Part shown: one piece after another, positions 1 through 9,963 of the stretch
How positions within the stretch are numbered: the stretch's first letter is position 1
How the letters are laid out: each line of letters starts with the position of its first letter
Assembly: GCA_001421175.1 (NCBI GenBank)
Contig: LJKL01000011.1
Coordinates: 1-64,000, forward strand
DNA: 64,000 nt
DNA from: Methanomassiliicoccales archaeon RumEn M2
GTDB taxonomy: Archaea; Thermoplasmatota; Thermoplasmata; Methanomassiliicoccales; Methanomethylophilaceae
Direction of reading: 5' to 3'
Position numbers and translations under genes: made by a program
The notes under the pieces: model-generated
The model's database searches: none
Told to the model about the DNA's origin: nothing
The model's input: the letters and a program-made list of their open reading frames with translations, nothing else

Positions 1-120
1 CATAACAGGAGATGCTTGGATGTTATGATCATATCTGCGGATGCTGGCTCATTCAGGTCCATGATGAGGGACATATATTCCGCAGGAAAATCAAGCTATA
101 CTCAGTTCGTGCACAGCTAG
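1..120 (+). CDS. C-terminal fragment of an unidentified protein (runs off the window edge)
   Basis: Frame 1 is open from the first base to a TAG stop at 118-120, giving about 39 residues that include an I-I-S-A-D-A-G stretch and end in F-V-H-S. No start codon is needed because the gene would begin before the window. The fragment is too short to recognise. TAG is a rare stop in this window; a TAA follows a few codons later in the same frame. It could also be a chance open frame. Confidence 0.35.
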   Translation, partial: HNRRCLDVMIISADAGSFRSMMRDIYSAGKSSYTQFVHS

Positions 121-178
121 TCATGCGTACGTGACATTTATTAACGTTGAAAGCGTAAACAAATGCGGATGGGATAGC

Positions 179-1402
179 ATGGGTTCTAAGAACCGATACA
201 TGAGCTGTAGCTTCGGCTCTAGAGTATGGATGAAGCTTAAGCGGGAGGTGGGACGTGTAACAGACGATGTCATGTCTCTGTCCCGCGATTTCAAATATGA
301 TTTCCTCAAGGTGAGGCCGGACGTATTCGAGCCCAGAGTGGTGGATCGTCAGACCTTCAAGAAGGAGGTATCCTGCAAGGACACTCCCCGACCAAAGCAT
401 AAGCCCACAGCCGTCCCCATGCAGGATGTATATGCAGACGCCCCTCCTTCGGCAAACAACGGACAGATTCCCCTGACGATGATGTGGCCTGCGGATGAGG
501 AGTTCGTCCCTCCGGGAGTCATGCCGGCAGCGGATCTGGGCGATATGGGGGAGCACTCACCGGCGACGGCAGTTCAGACGACGGATGCCAGAGGTCCTGC
601 GGACAGGATGCCAAAGTCTCCGACGATGGAGTTCGCAGAGGAGATAACAATGGTGAGCTCGGGACCGGAGCCTATGGGCACAACATCAGTACCTATCGGC
701 TACGAGAGCCCGTACATAAGGGCTCTGATGGCGGACACGTCGACAGAGGCGATAAGGTCCGACGGCTACGTATTCGATTTCGACTACCTCTGGGACGAGG
801 AAGAGGAAGAGGTTGCCGCAAAGCAGACTGAGAGAACCGGAGAATACAACTTCGTCATCTTCGATCTCTCTGAGCCTGCGGAGGTCAAGGAACCGAATCT
901 TGTGATCTTCGATCTCTCTGAGCCTGCAGTTGAGAAGACCCAGACTCCAAATTTCATCCTGGTCTACCCTTCCGAAGAGGCTCCGACGGCGTTCTCTGAC
1001 GAAGGGAGGGGCATGATGGAACTGACGATACCCGGGGTCGCGACCGATTCAATAGAGATGGAGGATGCATTCTCAGAGGAGGTCTTTACCGATGACGATG
1101 CGAATCTCGCGCCCATGCTGGGCGAAGATCGCCCGGTGGTTGCGGCGGAGAAGTGCGCAACGTTTTCGGGTCCTGCCATAGGACAGATCAGGGAGCAGCC
1201 CGGTATTCCATCTCTCAGCGAAGGAGTTGAGGTAAGCTTCGGATTCCTCTCAGGCGCATCCGAGGCCAAAGGGGAGTCCGGTATCGATTTCGTGTTCGGT
1301 ACTGAGGAGTGCCAGGATCTCCCGGCACACAATTTCGAGACACAGACTTCGAGGGATGCCGTGAAGGTGTCCAGCATTCAGACTCAAAGGATGTATCTCT
1401 GA
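179..1402 (+). CDS. Hypothetical acidic, low-complexity protein with a short internal repeat
   Basis: I do not recognise this protein. From ATG 179 it is about 407 residues; an in-frame ATG at 131 would add 16. The first 60 or so residues are basic and mixed. The remainder is strongly acidic, rich in Glu, Asp, Pro, Ser and Thr, and looks largely disordered. A unit of the form N-[FL]-V-I-F-D-L-S-E-P-A occurs twice in tandem around residues 225-255, followed by a degenerate third copy (N-F-I-L-V-Y-P-S-E-E-A). There are no membrane segments, signal peptide or catalytic motif. Base composition matches the neighbours and third positions look coding. A secretory, scaffolding or DNA-associated role is possible but nothing here decides it. 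Confidence 0.65.
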   Translation: MGSKNRYMSCSFGSRVWMKLKREVGRVTDDVMSLSRDFKYDFLKVRPDVFEPRVVDRQTFKKEVSCKDTPRPKHKPTAVPMQDVYADAPPSANNGQIPLTMMWPADEEFVPPGVMPAADLGDMGEHSPATAVQTTDARGPADRMPKSPTMEFAEEITMVSSGPEPMGTTSVPIGYESPYIRALMADTSTEAIRSDGYVFDFDYLWDEEEEEVAAKQTERTGEYNFVIFDLSEPAEVKEPNLVIFDLSEPAVEKTQTPNFILVYPSEEAPTAFSDEGRGMMELTIPGVATDSIEMEDAFSEEVFTDDDANLAPMLGEDRPVVAAEKCATFSGPAIGQIREQPGIPSLSEGVEVSFGFLSGASEAKGESGIDFVFGTEECQDLPAHNFETQTSRDAVKVSSIQTQRMYL

Positions 1403-1542
1403 GCTCTGATTCAGAACAAACTCTTTACCTTCTTCTTATCATCTTTTTGCAGATCGTCTCTGAGCATATCTCGGCTCAGTTCTTCGATTCCGGCGGTTCC
1501 GTATATAGTAAATAATTTAAGTGAGGGATGGTCTGACACCCT

Positions 1543-2819
1543 GTGGACCTCGGCATCGTTTTCCTGACCATTGTGCTGGTACTGTTCTTGGCGAAGATCA
1601 GTTCCGTCGTTTTCGAGAAATTCGGAATACCCGGGCTTGTCGGAGAGATATTGATCGGCATTGTAATAGCCAATCTGGTCATAGGCGACTGGTCATTCAT
1701 GAAGGTCCTCGATCTCGAGGATACAACATCAATCAACTTTCAGTTCTTCTTCGTACTGGCGGAGATGGGCGTCATATTCCTGCTGTTCTCCGTAGGTCTG
1801 GAGATGAGGGTATGCGACCTGATGAAAGTTGGGAGAACAGCGTTCCTCGTCGCTTCTCTGGGCATCATATTCCCGTTCATATTCGGCTTCGTTCTCATGT
1901 TGGCCTATGACGGCAACATGTACCATGCTCTGTTCCTGGGGGCCGCCATGGTCGCCACGAGCGTAGGGATAACCGCCAAGGTGATAAAGGACCTGAAGGT
2001 CATGAACACCAAGGAATCCAGGATCATCATAGGCGCCGCGGTGATCGACGACATAATCGGCATGATCGTGCTGGCAGTCGTAGTCGGGATGGCGCAATCC
2101 GGGTCCCTGGATATCATCAGCATAGGCGAGATAGTTCTGAGGCCGTGATCTTCGTGGTGGCCATACTATTCCTGTGCTCCAAGGTGGTTCCCAGGTTCAA
2201 CAGGTGGTGGAGGTCCAGATTCATACCCAGGCCCTGTGACATCAACTATACTATGCTCACGGTCGCCATAATCGTCTGCTTCGGAAGCGCATATGTCGCT
2301 GACCTTATCGGACTGGCACCCATAATCGGTGCCTTCCTGGCAGGCATGCTTTTCGCAGACCGGGCCAAGGAGTGGGGGATGTACAAGGGGATCGAGTCGA
2401 TAACCACGTTCCTCCTCCCGTTCTTCTTCGTGTACGTGGGGATGAATGTGGAGCTGGGCGCGATAAGCCAGAACGTCCTCTTGCTGTTCGCCGTTGTTCT
2501 GATCCTTGCGATAATAGGCAAGCATGTGGGCGGAGCCCTCGGAGCCAAGATAGGCGACAGGTCCCTTGACACCAACTCTCTCAACATAATAGGCATAGGG
2601 ATGATTCCCAGGGGAGAGGTGGGGATAATAGTGGCGGCAATGGGTCTGAAGATAGTGGTGGACGGAGTGCAGGCCGTATCACAAGAGATGTACGTGGTAG
2701 TTGTCCTGATGTCCGTGGTCACGACACTGATAGCGCCGCCGCTCCTGTCCAAGCTGTTCAGGAAGAAATATCCCGAGGAGCAGGACAACGGCTGCGAGAC
2801 AGGGCGCTGCGAGATATGA
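1543..2819 (+). CDS. CPA2-family Na+(K+)/H+ antiporter (KefB/NapA type), interrupted by one frameshift
   Basis: Membrane cation/proton exchanger of the monovalent cation:proton antiporter-2 family. Read across the break it is about 425 residues, with some twelve hydrophobic segments and family motifs including V-G-L-E-M-R near residue 85 and G-A-F-L-A-G-M-L-F-A-D in the second half. No RCK/TrkA-N domain follows; the C-terminus is a short hydrophilic tail with two Cys. The start is GTG 1543, with a TATA-like stretch at 1501-1518. The first part ends at a TGA at 2146-2148, and the second part continues one base out of phase (from 2145). Restoring one G near 2140 gives L-R-A-V-I-F-V-V and joins the halves. 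I read this as a sequence error, not a split gene. Confidence 0.85.
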
Positions 2820-2829
2820 GATCCCGGGA

Positions 2830-2994
2830 TCACATGGGGTAGAATGCCTGGAGAATCAGGATGACAATGCACATACCCAGTGCGATGCCTATGACGGCCT
2901 TGGGACTGACCTTGGGCGCCTTGTCATTCTTGGTATCGAAGTACCTGACAAGGCCTGCCTGCGATTGGAATCCCCCGTCCTTCTTCTTGGCCAT
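2830..2994 (-). CDS. secG: Preprotein translocase subunit SecG (archaeal Sec61-beta)
   Basis: A 54-residue gene, shorter than common ORF cut-offs. The protein starts M-A-K-K-K-D-G-G-F, has the family signature A-G-L-V-R-Y-F-D at residues 13-20 and P-K-A-V at 31-34, and ends in a single hydrophobic segment (about residues 34-51). This is the tail-anchored layout of Sec61-beta, the small accessory subunit of the SecYEG channel. An AT-rich TATA-like element at 3016-3025 lies about 26 nt upstream of the ATG, suggesting a leaderless transcript divergent from lysS. Recognition rests on the signature plus the exact family size. Confidence 0.93.
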   Translation of the reverse strand: MAKKKDGGFQSQAGLVRYFDTKNDKAPKVSPKAVIGIALGMCIVILILQAFYPM

Positions 2995-3012
2995 GGGTTG
3001 GGAGAGGACGGA

Positions 3013-3061
3013 TTCTTTATAAAAAGGTTATCGGGCGTGCTTCCGCGTAATCCCTTTATAG
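3013..3061. promoter_or_regulatory. Divergent promoter pair for secG and lysS
   Basis: Two TATA-like elements lie between the divergent starts. T-T-T-A-T-A-A-A-A-A at 3016-3025 is about 26 nt from the secG ATG on the minus strand. C-T-T-T-A-T-A-G at 3054-3061 is about 30 nt from the lysS ATG on the plus strand. Both spacings fit archaeal TBP/TFB promoters firing at or next to the start codon. Confidence 0.6.
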
Positions 3062-3088
3062 AGGATAGCCAATCGCAATTCCGATAAG

Positions 3089-4630
3089 ATGCACTGGGCG
3101 GACGTTATAGCCAGAGATATCCTGGAGAAGGACAAGCACCCCCTCATAGCTACGGGGATAAGTCCCACGGGGATAATACATGTTGGAAGTCTCAGGGAGG
3201 CCATCACCGGCGAGGCAATCCGCAGTGCGATCAAAGATCTCGGAGGGGATGTCAGGCTGATCTATCTCATAGATTCGTTGGACCCTCTTAGGAAGAGATA
3301 TCCGTTCCTGCCGGAGGAGTACGAGAACTATGTGGGAATGCCCATATGCCAGATACCCTGTCCGTGCGGTAAGCATGATAATTATGCCCATCATTTCGTG
3401 CAGCCCTTCCTGGACGCTCTCAAGTCACTCAAGGTGGACTGCGAGATAATATGGACTCATCAGCTATACGCCGAGGGAAAATTCGCACCGATGATAGATC
3501 TGGCACTTCGGAAGAGGCCCCAGGTGATAAAGATCCTGAAGGAGGTCACCGGAAGGGATCTCAATGATGATTTCTCACCGTACAATCCTCTGTGCAAGAG
3601 CTGCGGCAGGTTCGTCCAGCCCTTGCTTGATACTTACGAATATCCGCATATCGGCTATAGTTGCAAATGCGGATACAGCGGAACTGCCGACATAACGAAG
3701 ATGGATGGGAAGCTGGTCTGGAGGCTGGAATGGCCTGCCAAGTGGAAGATATTCGGTACTTCCGTGGAACCCTTCGGCAAGGACCATGCAGCCGCCGGAG
3801 GGTCCTACGACTCCGGAAAGAGGATAGTTGAGGAGATATTCGACGGCAAGGCTCCGTACCCTGTTCCCTACGAGTTCGTTCAGCTCAAGGGGGTGGGCCA
3901 GATACACAAGTCCACCGGCTCTCCTGTGACAGGCATGGATGCGATAAATATGACCCCTCCCGAGGTCCTGAACTATCTTTTCCTGAGAGTTAATCCTCAG
4001 AAGGCGATCGATTACGATTCCGGATTGGGCGTTCTTGATATGGCAGACGAGTATGACAGAATGGAGCGCCTGTTCTTCGAGGGCGGGTGCACAGAATGCG
4101 AGGAGAACTCTGTCAGAGCCTACAGCATATCCCAGCACAACGTTGTGCCTGAGGATATCCCTCCGCAGATACCTTACAGGCACCTGATGAATGTGGTGCA
4201 GATGACCGATTGCTTCGAAGGTGTCATGGAGATTCTGGGCAGGACGGAGAATCTGAAGGATCTCAGCGAAGAGGAGACCCAGAGGCTCAGGAAGAGGGTG
4301 GAATGCGTAAAGTTCTGGCTGGATAACTTCGCTCCGGAGGATGTCAAGTTCTCCGTTTCGGACGGTGTAGGGCCCGAGAGTCTCAATCCTGAAGAAAAGA
4401 ATTATCTGGCACTTCTGTCTAACGCCCTCGAGACCGCTGAGTGGACCCCCGACCCAATAAGCAACGCCGTGGTGGAGAAGGCCAAAGAGGCCGGTATAAG
4501 CACCAAGAAGGGATTCCAGACGCTCTACAGGGTGCTCATCGGGCGCACATCCGGTCCCAGACTGGGGGCCTTCCTGGCGGATATGGATAAGGAGAAGGTG
4601 CTTGAAAGGTTCAGGTCCGTGTCTCTGTGA
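3089..4630 (+). CDS. lysS: Lysyl-tRNA synthetase, class I
   Basis: Charges tRNA-Lys with lysine in the cytosol. At 513 residues it has the class I Rossmann features: P-T-G-I-I-H-V-G-S at about 26-34 as the HIGH-type motif and a K-S-T-G-S stretch near 274-278 in the KMSKS position. Cysteine pairs typical of class I LysRS zinc sites occur near residue 90 (P-C-P-C-G-K-H), at C-K-S-C near 169-172 and at C-K-C-G near 192-195. Class I LysRS is largely archaeal and unrelated to the class II enzyme of most bacteria. The start is ATG 3089, preceded by a TATA-like element and no Shine-Dalgarno, so probably leaderless. The frame is intact. Confidence 0.96.
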   Translation: MHWADVIARDILEKDKHPLIATGISPTGIIHVGSLREAITGEAIRSAIKDLGGDVRLIYLIDSLDPLRKRYPFLPEEYENYVGMPICQIPCPCGKHDNYAHHFVQPFLDALKSLKVDCEIIWTHQLYAEGKFAPMIDLALRKRPQVIKILKEVTGRDLNDDFSPYNPLCKSCGRFVQPLLDTYEYPHIGYSCKCGYSGTADITKMDGKLVWRLEWPAKWKIFGTSVEPFGKDHAAAGGSYDSGKRIVEEIFDGKAPYPVPYEFVQLKGVGQIHKSTGSPVTGMDAINMTPPEVLNYLFLRVNPQKAIDYDSGLGVLDMADEYDRMERLFFEGGCTECEENSVRAYSISQHNVVPEDIPPQIPYRHLMNVVQMTDCFEGVMEILGRTENLKDLSEEETQRLRKRVECVKFWLDNFAPEDVKFSVSDGVGPESLNPEEKNYLALLSNALETAEWTPDPISNAVVEKAKEAGISTKKGFQTLYRVLIGRTSGPRLGAFLADMDKEKVLERFRSVSL

Positions 4631-5728
4631 TCACAGTATGCCCATATTCGTGAGCTTCTCAGGCAGATAGGTATCCGTCACGAAATCCAGACCGTATTTC
4701 GCCAGGGCCTGCTGCTCAGATTTCTTCTTCATGTCCAGCATGGCCTGTATCTCCGAGATCCAGAACTCATCCCTGAATCTCGGGTCGCTGAGCTCTGAAT
4801 TAAGAGCGCCTATGTCCTTATCCGAGAGGGAATCAGTCGGCAGATCATAATTCAGTATGTCGGATGCTGTTATGCCGACAAACTGGGCGGTGGGTGTGGC
4901 CAGATAATCGGATATATGTGCTGTTTTTATCGCGCCGTAAGCGATCGAAGCATAGATCCTGAATGACCACGGGTCGCCGTCGGTGAAGACGACCGTCGGC
5001 ATCCCCATCTCGCTGTTCAGCCTCTTGATGAAACGCCTGGTGCTCCTGGCCGGTTGTCCTTTAAGGTGGACGAGAAGGGCATTATGCTCCTCGCAGAATC
5101 CGTTCTCCACAAGACGGTCGAACATACCTCCGGTCTCCACGGCCACGATGAATTTCGCATTGCCGCCCTGGAATTGCACATTCTCCTTCTCGACATTATA
5201 CGGAACCCCGTATCCTGATTCGCCCACATCCTCCAGGCAGTTTATCTTTCTCCGCTCGCCCTTCTTGGTCATCTCAGTGAGGGTGAAGTCCCCCATAACC
5301 CTGGCTCCATCCTCCTCCGGGCGAAGCTTGAAGTCCTCCCTCATGCAGCCTGACATTATCTCCAGGTCCTCTGCCAGCAGGTTGCTCTCGTCCTGGGAGT
5401 TGAATTTGCCGTGCCCCCATCCCTCGGATATATAGTACATCTCCCTGAGAGTGGAGGATTTATTCGATTTTATCATGTCCTCTATGAACTGCACCGTGCA
5501 GGCGGTCCTGAGCATCATGGTGGCCCCGGTAACGGTCTTCGCTGTGCGCTGGGTCTTCATGTCACCATAGGTCCAGACACTCTTCTTCGGATCGAACTCT
5601 ATATTCTTCTTGGACCTCGTGGAAAGCTCCATGGTCGGTATCTCGCCCAGCCTCATGTGGTTGTAGATGGAATCCACAATCTCTTTAAGGTTATTAACGG
5701 CGTTATCATGGCGTTCAGTCATCTTCAA
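4631..5728 (-). CDS. top6A: DNA topoisomerase VI subunit A (Spo11-like)
   Basis: DNA-cleaving subunit of topoisomerase VI, the type IIB enzyme that relaxes supercoils and decatenates DNA. It has 365 residues. The winged-helix CAP domain holds the R-E-M-Y-Y-I-S-E-G-W motif, where one of the adjacent tyrosines (about 98/99) attacks DNA. The Toprim domain shows V-E-T-G-G-M-F near residue 197 and a D-G-D-P-W-S motif near 250 for Mg2+. It is translated after top6B: its start overlaps the end of top6B by 14 nt, so the A2B2 subunits are probably coupled. The frame is intact and the length normal. Confidence 0.96.
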   Translation of the reverse strand: MKMTERHDNAVNNLKEIVDSIYNHMRLGEIPTMELSTRSKKNIEFDPKKSVWTYGDMKTQRTAKTVTGATMMLRTACTVQFIEDMIKSNKSSTLREMYYISEGWGHGKFNSQDESNLLAEDLEIMSGCMREDFKLRPEEDGARVMGDFTLTEMTKKGERRKINCLEDVGESGYGVPYNVEKENVQFQGGNAKFIVAVETGGMFDRLVENGFCEEHNALLVHLKGQPARSTRRFIKRLNSEMGMPTVVFTDGDPWSFRIYASIAYGAIKTAHISDYLATPTAQFVGITASDILNYDLPTDSLSDKDIGALNSELSDPRFRDEFWISEIQAMLDMKKKSEQQALAKYGLDFVTDTYLPEKLTNMGIL

Positions 5729-7727
5729 GCACCTCCTGGGTCTCCTCTTCCTCTTCCTCTTCCTCGACGGGCTCTTCTTCCGAGTCTATCTCCGTGACCT
5801 CTATGCCTTTTATACCCCAGTCCCCGGGAAGCGGATCCGCTCCCATGACTATGACGGGATTGATGCCCGATATGTAGACGTCATCCGGTGAGAAGACATC
5901 TGCCATGTCCCCGGTCAGCTCGAAGGAGATGGTCGTATGGGCCGCAGGTGCCAGGTCCTTCACGTCCCAGGCGACCTTCCCTTCATCATTCATCTCCACG
6001 AAATGCGAATCGCTGAACAGTGTCAGGTTGACTGCCTCCTTCGGGAGCTGCGCATGTATCCTGAACGACCGCTCGCTTCTTGTGTAGTTGAATACGGAGT
6101 AGGTTATCTTCCTGAGCTTCTTCTTGGCATCGACGCCGGGTTCGATCCACACCACGTTCATTATCTTGGATATCGTGAGGTCCAGGTCCGGTACGGGCTT
6201 GCTCAGGAACTCAGCGGTCTTCTTGGCCAGTTCCGGGAGTATCACCTGGACGATCTCGAACTTGGCGCGGGTATGCTCTCTTCTCTCTCTTTTCCGGAGG
6301 TGGCTTTTCAGATTCCTCCCGCAGAGCTTAAGTGCCAGCCCTATCTCCTCAGTTATCTCGGGCAGATCTGCGATGGCTTCTTTGCCCTCTGATGTGAAGA
6401 AGACCTTCGTAGATGCAACGTGAACAAGGATTATGGCAGGTCCGAAAGGCACGCCTTTGCCGCCCCTTTGCTCCAGACCGTATCTTCTCCAGTCGACATC
6501 CGATACAGCCTTCGTTATGGCGCATGCGCCTGCCTGGTACAGAAGGGGAACGCGGTTGGCGAATCTCAGGATGGTGACCTGTCCCTCCGCAGGTATGTCG
6601 CCGCCATACACTATTCCAACCTCCACCGTGAACGGATTTCCGTTGACTGCCTTGGGTGCCCTGGTAACGGGGGGAGCATAATATTCCGGACGCATACCAT
6701 CCAGAACGTGCATCAGCCCCTTCTTGATCAGCGTATCACCTATGGGGGACAGGCAATCCGTCTGGGGAGCCATTATCTTCACATTCCCTATCGCCTTGAT
6801 GATGTCCCTGCAATCGTCCCTGCTGAGGCCGGAAGGTTTTCTGTCCGGCTTTATGCCGGTTTCCTTCAATATCTCATCGGCTATCCTTGCCGTAACTCTT
6901 GAGAAATCGTTGATGAGGAAGGCCCTGACAGTCTTCTGCTGAGTTGACTGGGTCATCTTCTGCAGTTCACCTATCTCCAGGCCCTCCGGATGGGGTTTTA
7001 TCTCCTTGGACTTCTCGGGCATTGTGTCTGTGGCCCTTTCGAATACGAAGGTCTTGTTGTCCGGGTCCACGAAGGTTATCTTTGCATGAGGATTCACTAT
7101 GGCGGTATTCTTGAGGTACTCGAAGATCGACTGCTTCCCAGTTATGTACCTTCCTTTTGTGTAGTACTCTATGCGGGTTCCGCTGCCCTTGCCCTCCCAG
7201 GTGAAGGGTTCCTCGTTAGTGACTATGGGGCGGTTCGTCTTCGTGTCTATGACGATGTCCATGCCCCAGGCGACAGAATCCTCCCCCTCTATCTTGGACT
7301 GGACCCGGGCCGGTTTGCCCGTCGAGATGTTCCCGAACATTATAGTGGCGGATATGCCGATGCCCTGCTGTCCTCTGGACTGTCTGAGGGCATGGAATCT
7401 GGATCCGTAGAGAAGCCTTCCGAATACATTAGGCATCATCTTCTTGACGATCCCGGGACCGTTGTCCTCTATCACCATCCTGTATTCGTCATCCTCAAGC
7501 CTCTCCACTCTGACGAAAACGTCCGGAAGTATGTCCGCTTCCTCGCAGGCGTCGAGGGCATTGTCAACGGCTTCTTTGACGCCCATGAGAAGGGATTTGG
7601 ATTTAGAGTCGAATCCCAGGATCTGCTTGTTCTTCTCGAAGAATTCCGTTATGGATATCTCCTTCTGCTTCGAGGCCAATATGTTGGCCGTCGGTACAGC
7701 CATCCGTTTCTTCTCGTCCGATCCCAT
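5715..7727 (-). CDS. top6B: DNA topoisomerase VI subunit B (GHKL ATPase)
   Basis: ATPase and strand-passage subunit of topoisomerase VI, 670 residues. The GHKL Bergerat fold is visible as E-A-V-D-N-A-L-D-A-C (N box, about 48-57) and D-N-G-P-G-I (G1 box, about 85-90), with a following G-Q-Q-G-I-G-I motif. The transducer domain follows, and the last 30 residues are an unusually acidic run of Glu/Asp, an extension whose role I cannot infer. The ATG at 7727 has a TATA-like element at 7748-7760 on the minus strand. A second ATG eight codons in is an alternative start. The top6B-top6A order with overlap is the standard archaeal operon. Confidence 0.95.
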   Translation of the reverse strand: MGSDEKKRMAVPTANILASKQKEISITEFFEKNKQILGFDSKSKSLLMGVKEAVDNALDACEEADILPDVFVRVERLEDDEYRMVIEDNGPGIVKKMMPNVFGRLLYGSRFHALRQSRGQQGIGISATIMFGNISTGKPARVQSKIEGEDSVAWGMDIVIDTKTNRPIVTNEEPFTWEGKGSGTRIEYYTKGRYITGKQSIFEYLKNTAIVNPHAKITFVDPDNKTFVFERATDTMPEKSKEIKPHPEGLEIGELQKMTQSTQQKTVRAFLINDFSRVTARIADEILKETGIKPDRKPSGLSRDDCRDIIKAIGNVKIMAPQTDCLSPIGDTLIKKGLMHVLDGMRPEYYAPPVTRAPKAVNGNPFTVEVGIVYGGDIPAEGQVTILRFANRVPLLYQAGACAITKAVSDVDWRRYGLEQRGGKGVPFGPAIILVHVASTKVFFTSEGKEAIADLPEITEEIGLALKLCGRNLKSHLRKRERREHTRAKFEIVQVILPELAKKTAEFLSKPVPDLDLTISKIMNVVWIEPGVDAKKKLRKITYSVFNYTRSERSFRIHAQLPKEAVNLTLFSDSHFVEMNDEGKVAWDVKDLAPAAHTTISFELTGDMADVFSPDDVYISGINPVIVMGADPLPGDWGIKGIEVTEIDSEEEPVEEEEEEEETQEVLEDD

Positions 7728-7763
7728 CCGTCCCGAAGAGGCGTTATTAGTTAAATAAATGTT

Positions 7764-8759
7764 TCAGACGGGCTCGGATTCGTCTTCTCCATCGAATTTC
7801 TCCCCGCATTTGGGGCACCTCTCCGCATCCGCCGGGACCGAAGCGCCGCACTCGGAGCATTCCATCTCCTCGTAAACCGGAGCAGACGTTATGATCTCCG
7901 GTTTCTCGATGAATGCACCGCACTTTCTGCAGCAGGTCTCCCCGGGCAGTACCAGGGCACCGCATTCTTTGCAGCGCCCGTATCCCTGAGGATACAGCCG
8001 GCCTTCCCTCTCCATCCTCTCCCTGGCATTTTCCAGGCTCCTCCTAGAGAAGAACGAGAATATTACCACCAGGAAATAGACGAACATGATGTTGATGCCG
8101 ATGAAGTATAGGTTTCCTTCCAGAGCCATAGTCATGATCTCGCCGTCGGTGGCAGAGCCTCTGTAGATCATCATGCCTGTCTTGTCAACAAGATCGCCGG
8201 CGCTCTTCGCCTCGAAGAAGAAGTATTCCAGCTTGTTATCCCCAAGGTCCACGTCAATAGCGGTGTATGTCGTTCCAGAGGATGTCATGGTGACCATTTC
8301 GGCGGGAGTCGACATTCCTGCAGAGGAATAGTACAGTATCACGATATCGTTGTAGTGGAATTCCACGTCGGTGCCGGTACCTACGTATATGACCGTTATG
8401 TCGTAAAGCCCGTCGCCTTTCGGAGTCATCTCCGCGTCGGAGAAGTTACCGTCGTCCAGTGATCCGGCAGTGTCATAGGAGTCCACGTAAGCGGGACTCA
8501 CTATGAACGCACCTATGCAGGATATGGCTATCAGATAAGTTACGCCTGCCCCCAGAAGCACCTTGGTGCTTTTGACGCCCAGTACCTTGGGCACGACGTA
8601 CATGGCCACGCCGACGAGCATCGGCAGGCAGAACAGTTCGTAGAGCCCGGACAGCATGAATGTTATGCCAAGGAACAGTGCCAGAACTATTCCCAGTACC
8701 TGTGCCAATGGGGTCCCGACGAATCTGTCCTGTCTTTTTCTGTTCGGAGGCGATTCCAT
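7764..8759 (-). CDS. Membrane protein with C-terminal double zinc ribbon, function unknown
   Basis: 331 residues. The N-terminus carries three hydrophobic segments (roughly residues 15-33, 36-52 and 66-90). Next comes a polar, Ser/Thr/Gly-rich region of about 110 residues that should be extracytoplasmic, then another membrane segment near 215-238. The cytoplasmic tail holds two zinc-ribbon-like knuckles: C-K-E-C paired with C-R-K-C, then C-S-E-C paired with C-P-K-C. Similar tails are common in archaeal membrane proteins of unknown role. Between the knuckles and the membrane lies a charged Arg/Glu helix. It lies 36 nt upstream of top6B on the same strand but seems separately promoted, since a TATA-like box for top6B lies in the gap. 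No enzyme motif is visible. Confidence 0.75.
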   Translation of the reverse strand: MESPPNRKRQDRFVGTPLAQVLGIVLALFLGITFMLSGLYELFCLPMLVGVAMYVVPKVLGVKSTKVLLGAGVTYLIAISCIGAFIVSPAYVDSYDTAGSLDDGNFSDAEMTPKGDGLYDITVIYVGTGTDVEFHYNDIVILYYSSAGMSTPAEMVTMTSSGTTYTAIDVDLGDNKLEYFFFEAKSAGDLVDKTGMMIYRGSATDGEIMTMALEGNLYFIGINIMFVYFLVVIFSFFSRRSLENARERMEREGRLYPQGYGRCKECGALVLPGETCCRKCGAFIEKPEIITSAPVYEEMECSECGASVPADAERCPKCGEKFDGEDESEPV

Positions 8760-8778
8760 GACTTTGGGTCAGACCTTA

Positions 8779-8793
8779 ACAAATATAAAAAAG
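8779..8793. promoter_or_regulatory. Shared AT-rich promoter element between divergent genes
   Basis: An A-A-A-T-A-T-A-A-A-A-A-A run is about 27 nt upstream of the minus-strand ATG at 8759. It is about 60 nt upstream of the plus-strand TTG at 8847, leaving room there for a leader with a Shine-Dalgarno. It could serve one or both directions. Confidence 0.45.
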
Positions 8794-8846
8794 TCTGCGA
8801 CAGAATAAATACAACCCCTTTCATCCATCAAAGACGGAGGAGGACC

Positions 8847-9948
8847 TTGGCGACAATAGAGGAACAGATAAAGGAATTGGAGGAGCAGATCTCCAATACC
8901 AAGTATAACAAGGCGACAGAGGCCCATATAGGCAAGCTAAAGGCCAAAATCGCCCGCCTTCAGGAGGAGGACGAGAAGCGCAAGTCCTCCAAAGGCCCGA
9001 CCAAAGGATTCTACGTGAAGAAAGCGGGAAATGCCACCGTGGCACTTGTGGGATTCCCAAGCGTCGGGAAGTCCACCCTGCTGAATCAGCTGACCGGGGC
9101 CAAATCCGAGATAGGAGCATATCATTTCACCACACTGGACGTCGTCCCCGGAGTCATGGAGTACAACCATGCCAAGATCCAGATCCTGGATATGCCGGGG
9201 CTCATCAAGGACGCATCCAGAGGCAAAGGCAGAGGCAGAGAGGTCATAGCTGCTGCCAGGGCCGCGGACGTGATCCTGCTGGTAGTGGACGTTTACAATC
9301 CTGATATATCCGTGCTGTTCAAAGAGCTCTGGGATGCCGGTATAAGGTTGAATCAATCCAAGCCTTGACGTGGCCATAACCGGCGGCTCCCAGGGAGGCC
9401 TGCTGATAAAGCCGACTCTGAAGCTTACGAAGATCAGCGTTGATACGATCAAGGACATGGCCGCCGCATACGGTCTTGTGAATGCGACCATAGTCGTAAG
9501 AGAGGATATCGATGTCGAGCAGATGCTGGATGTTCTCTCAGGCAACCGCGTCTACATTAAAGCTGTAATGGCGATAAACAAAGTGGATCTGGCTAAGCCC
9601 GGGGAATTGGAGAGGGCGTATGCACGGAACCCGGAGTACCATAAGTTCCCCGTGTCCGCAGCCACGGGTCAGGGCATGAACGAGCTGAAGCAGGGTGTGT
9701 ACGACACCATTGACATGATCCGCATATACCTCAAGCCCCAGGGCCAGGAGGCGGATATGGACATACCCATGATCGTGAAGCGCGGTAATACCGTGGGTGA
9801 TGTCTGCGAATTGATCCACAGGGACTTCAAGAATAATTTCAGATACGCAATGGTCTGGGGGGACAGCGCGAAATTCCCGGGGCAGACCGTCGGTATGGAC
9901 CACGTGCTGAAGGATAAGGACATTCTGAGCATAATCGTCAGAAGGTAA
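8847..9948 (+). CDS. DRG-family (developmentally regulated GTP-binding) GTPase, one frameshift
   Basis: Translation-associated GTPase of the Obg/DRG group, about 366 residues when read across the break. Visible parts: an N-terminal helical region, G1 as G-F-P-S-V-G-K-S-T near 68-76, G3 as D-M-P-G-L-I, G4 as N-K-V-D, and a C-terminal TGS domain in the last 75 residues. The start is TTG 8847, chosen because an excellent Shine-Dalgarno (G-G-A-G-G-A-G-G) lies a few bases upstream and the protein then begins M-A-T-I-E-E. The first frame stops at TGA 9366-9368; removing one T at 9365-9366 restores K-P-D-V-A-I-T, the expected DRG sequence. I regard this as a sequence error. Confidence 0.9.
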
Positions 9949-9963
9949 GCTTCCGGCGACACG

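Noticed and set aside
964-1377. Antisense ORFs of 60-300 residues throughout (for example 964-1377, 6990-7754, 17599-18423, 29340-30230, 55608-56498)
   Set aside because: They mirror the codon structure of recognised genes on the opposite strand and show no family motifs.
2145-9372. In-frame TAG read-through (pyrrolysine) as the cause of the split antiporter and DRG genes
   Set aside because: The apparent stops are TGA and the continuation is in another frame, so these are indels, not recoded stops.
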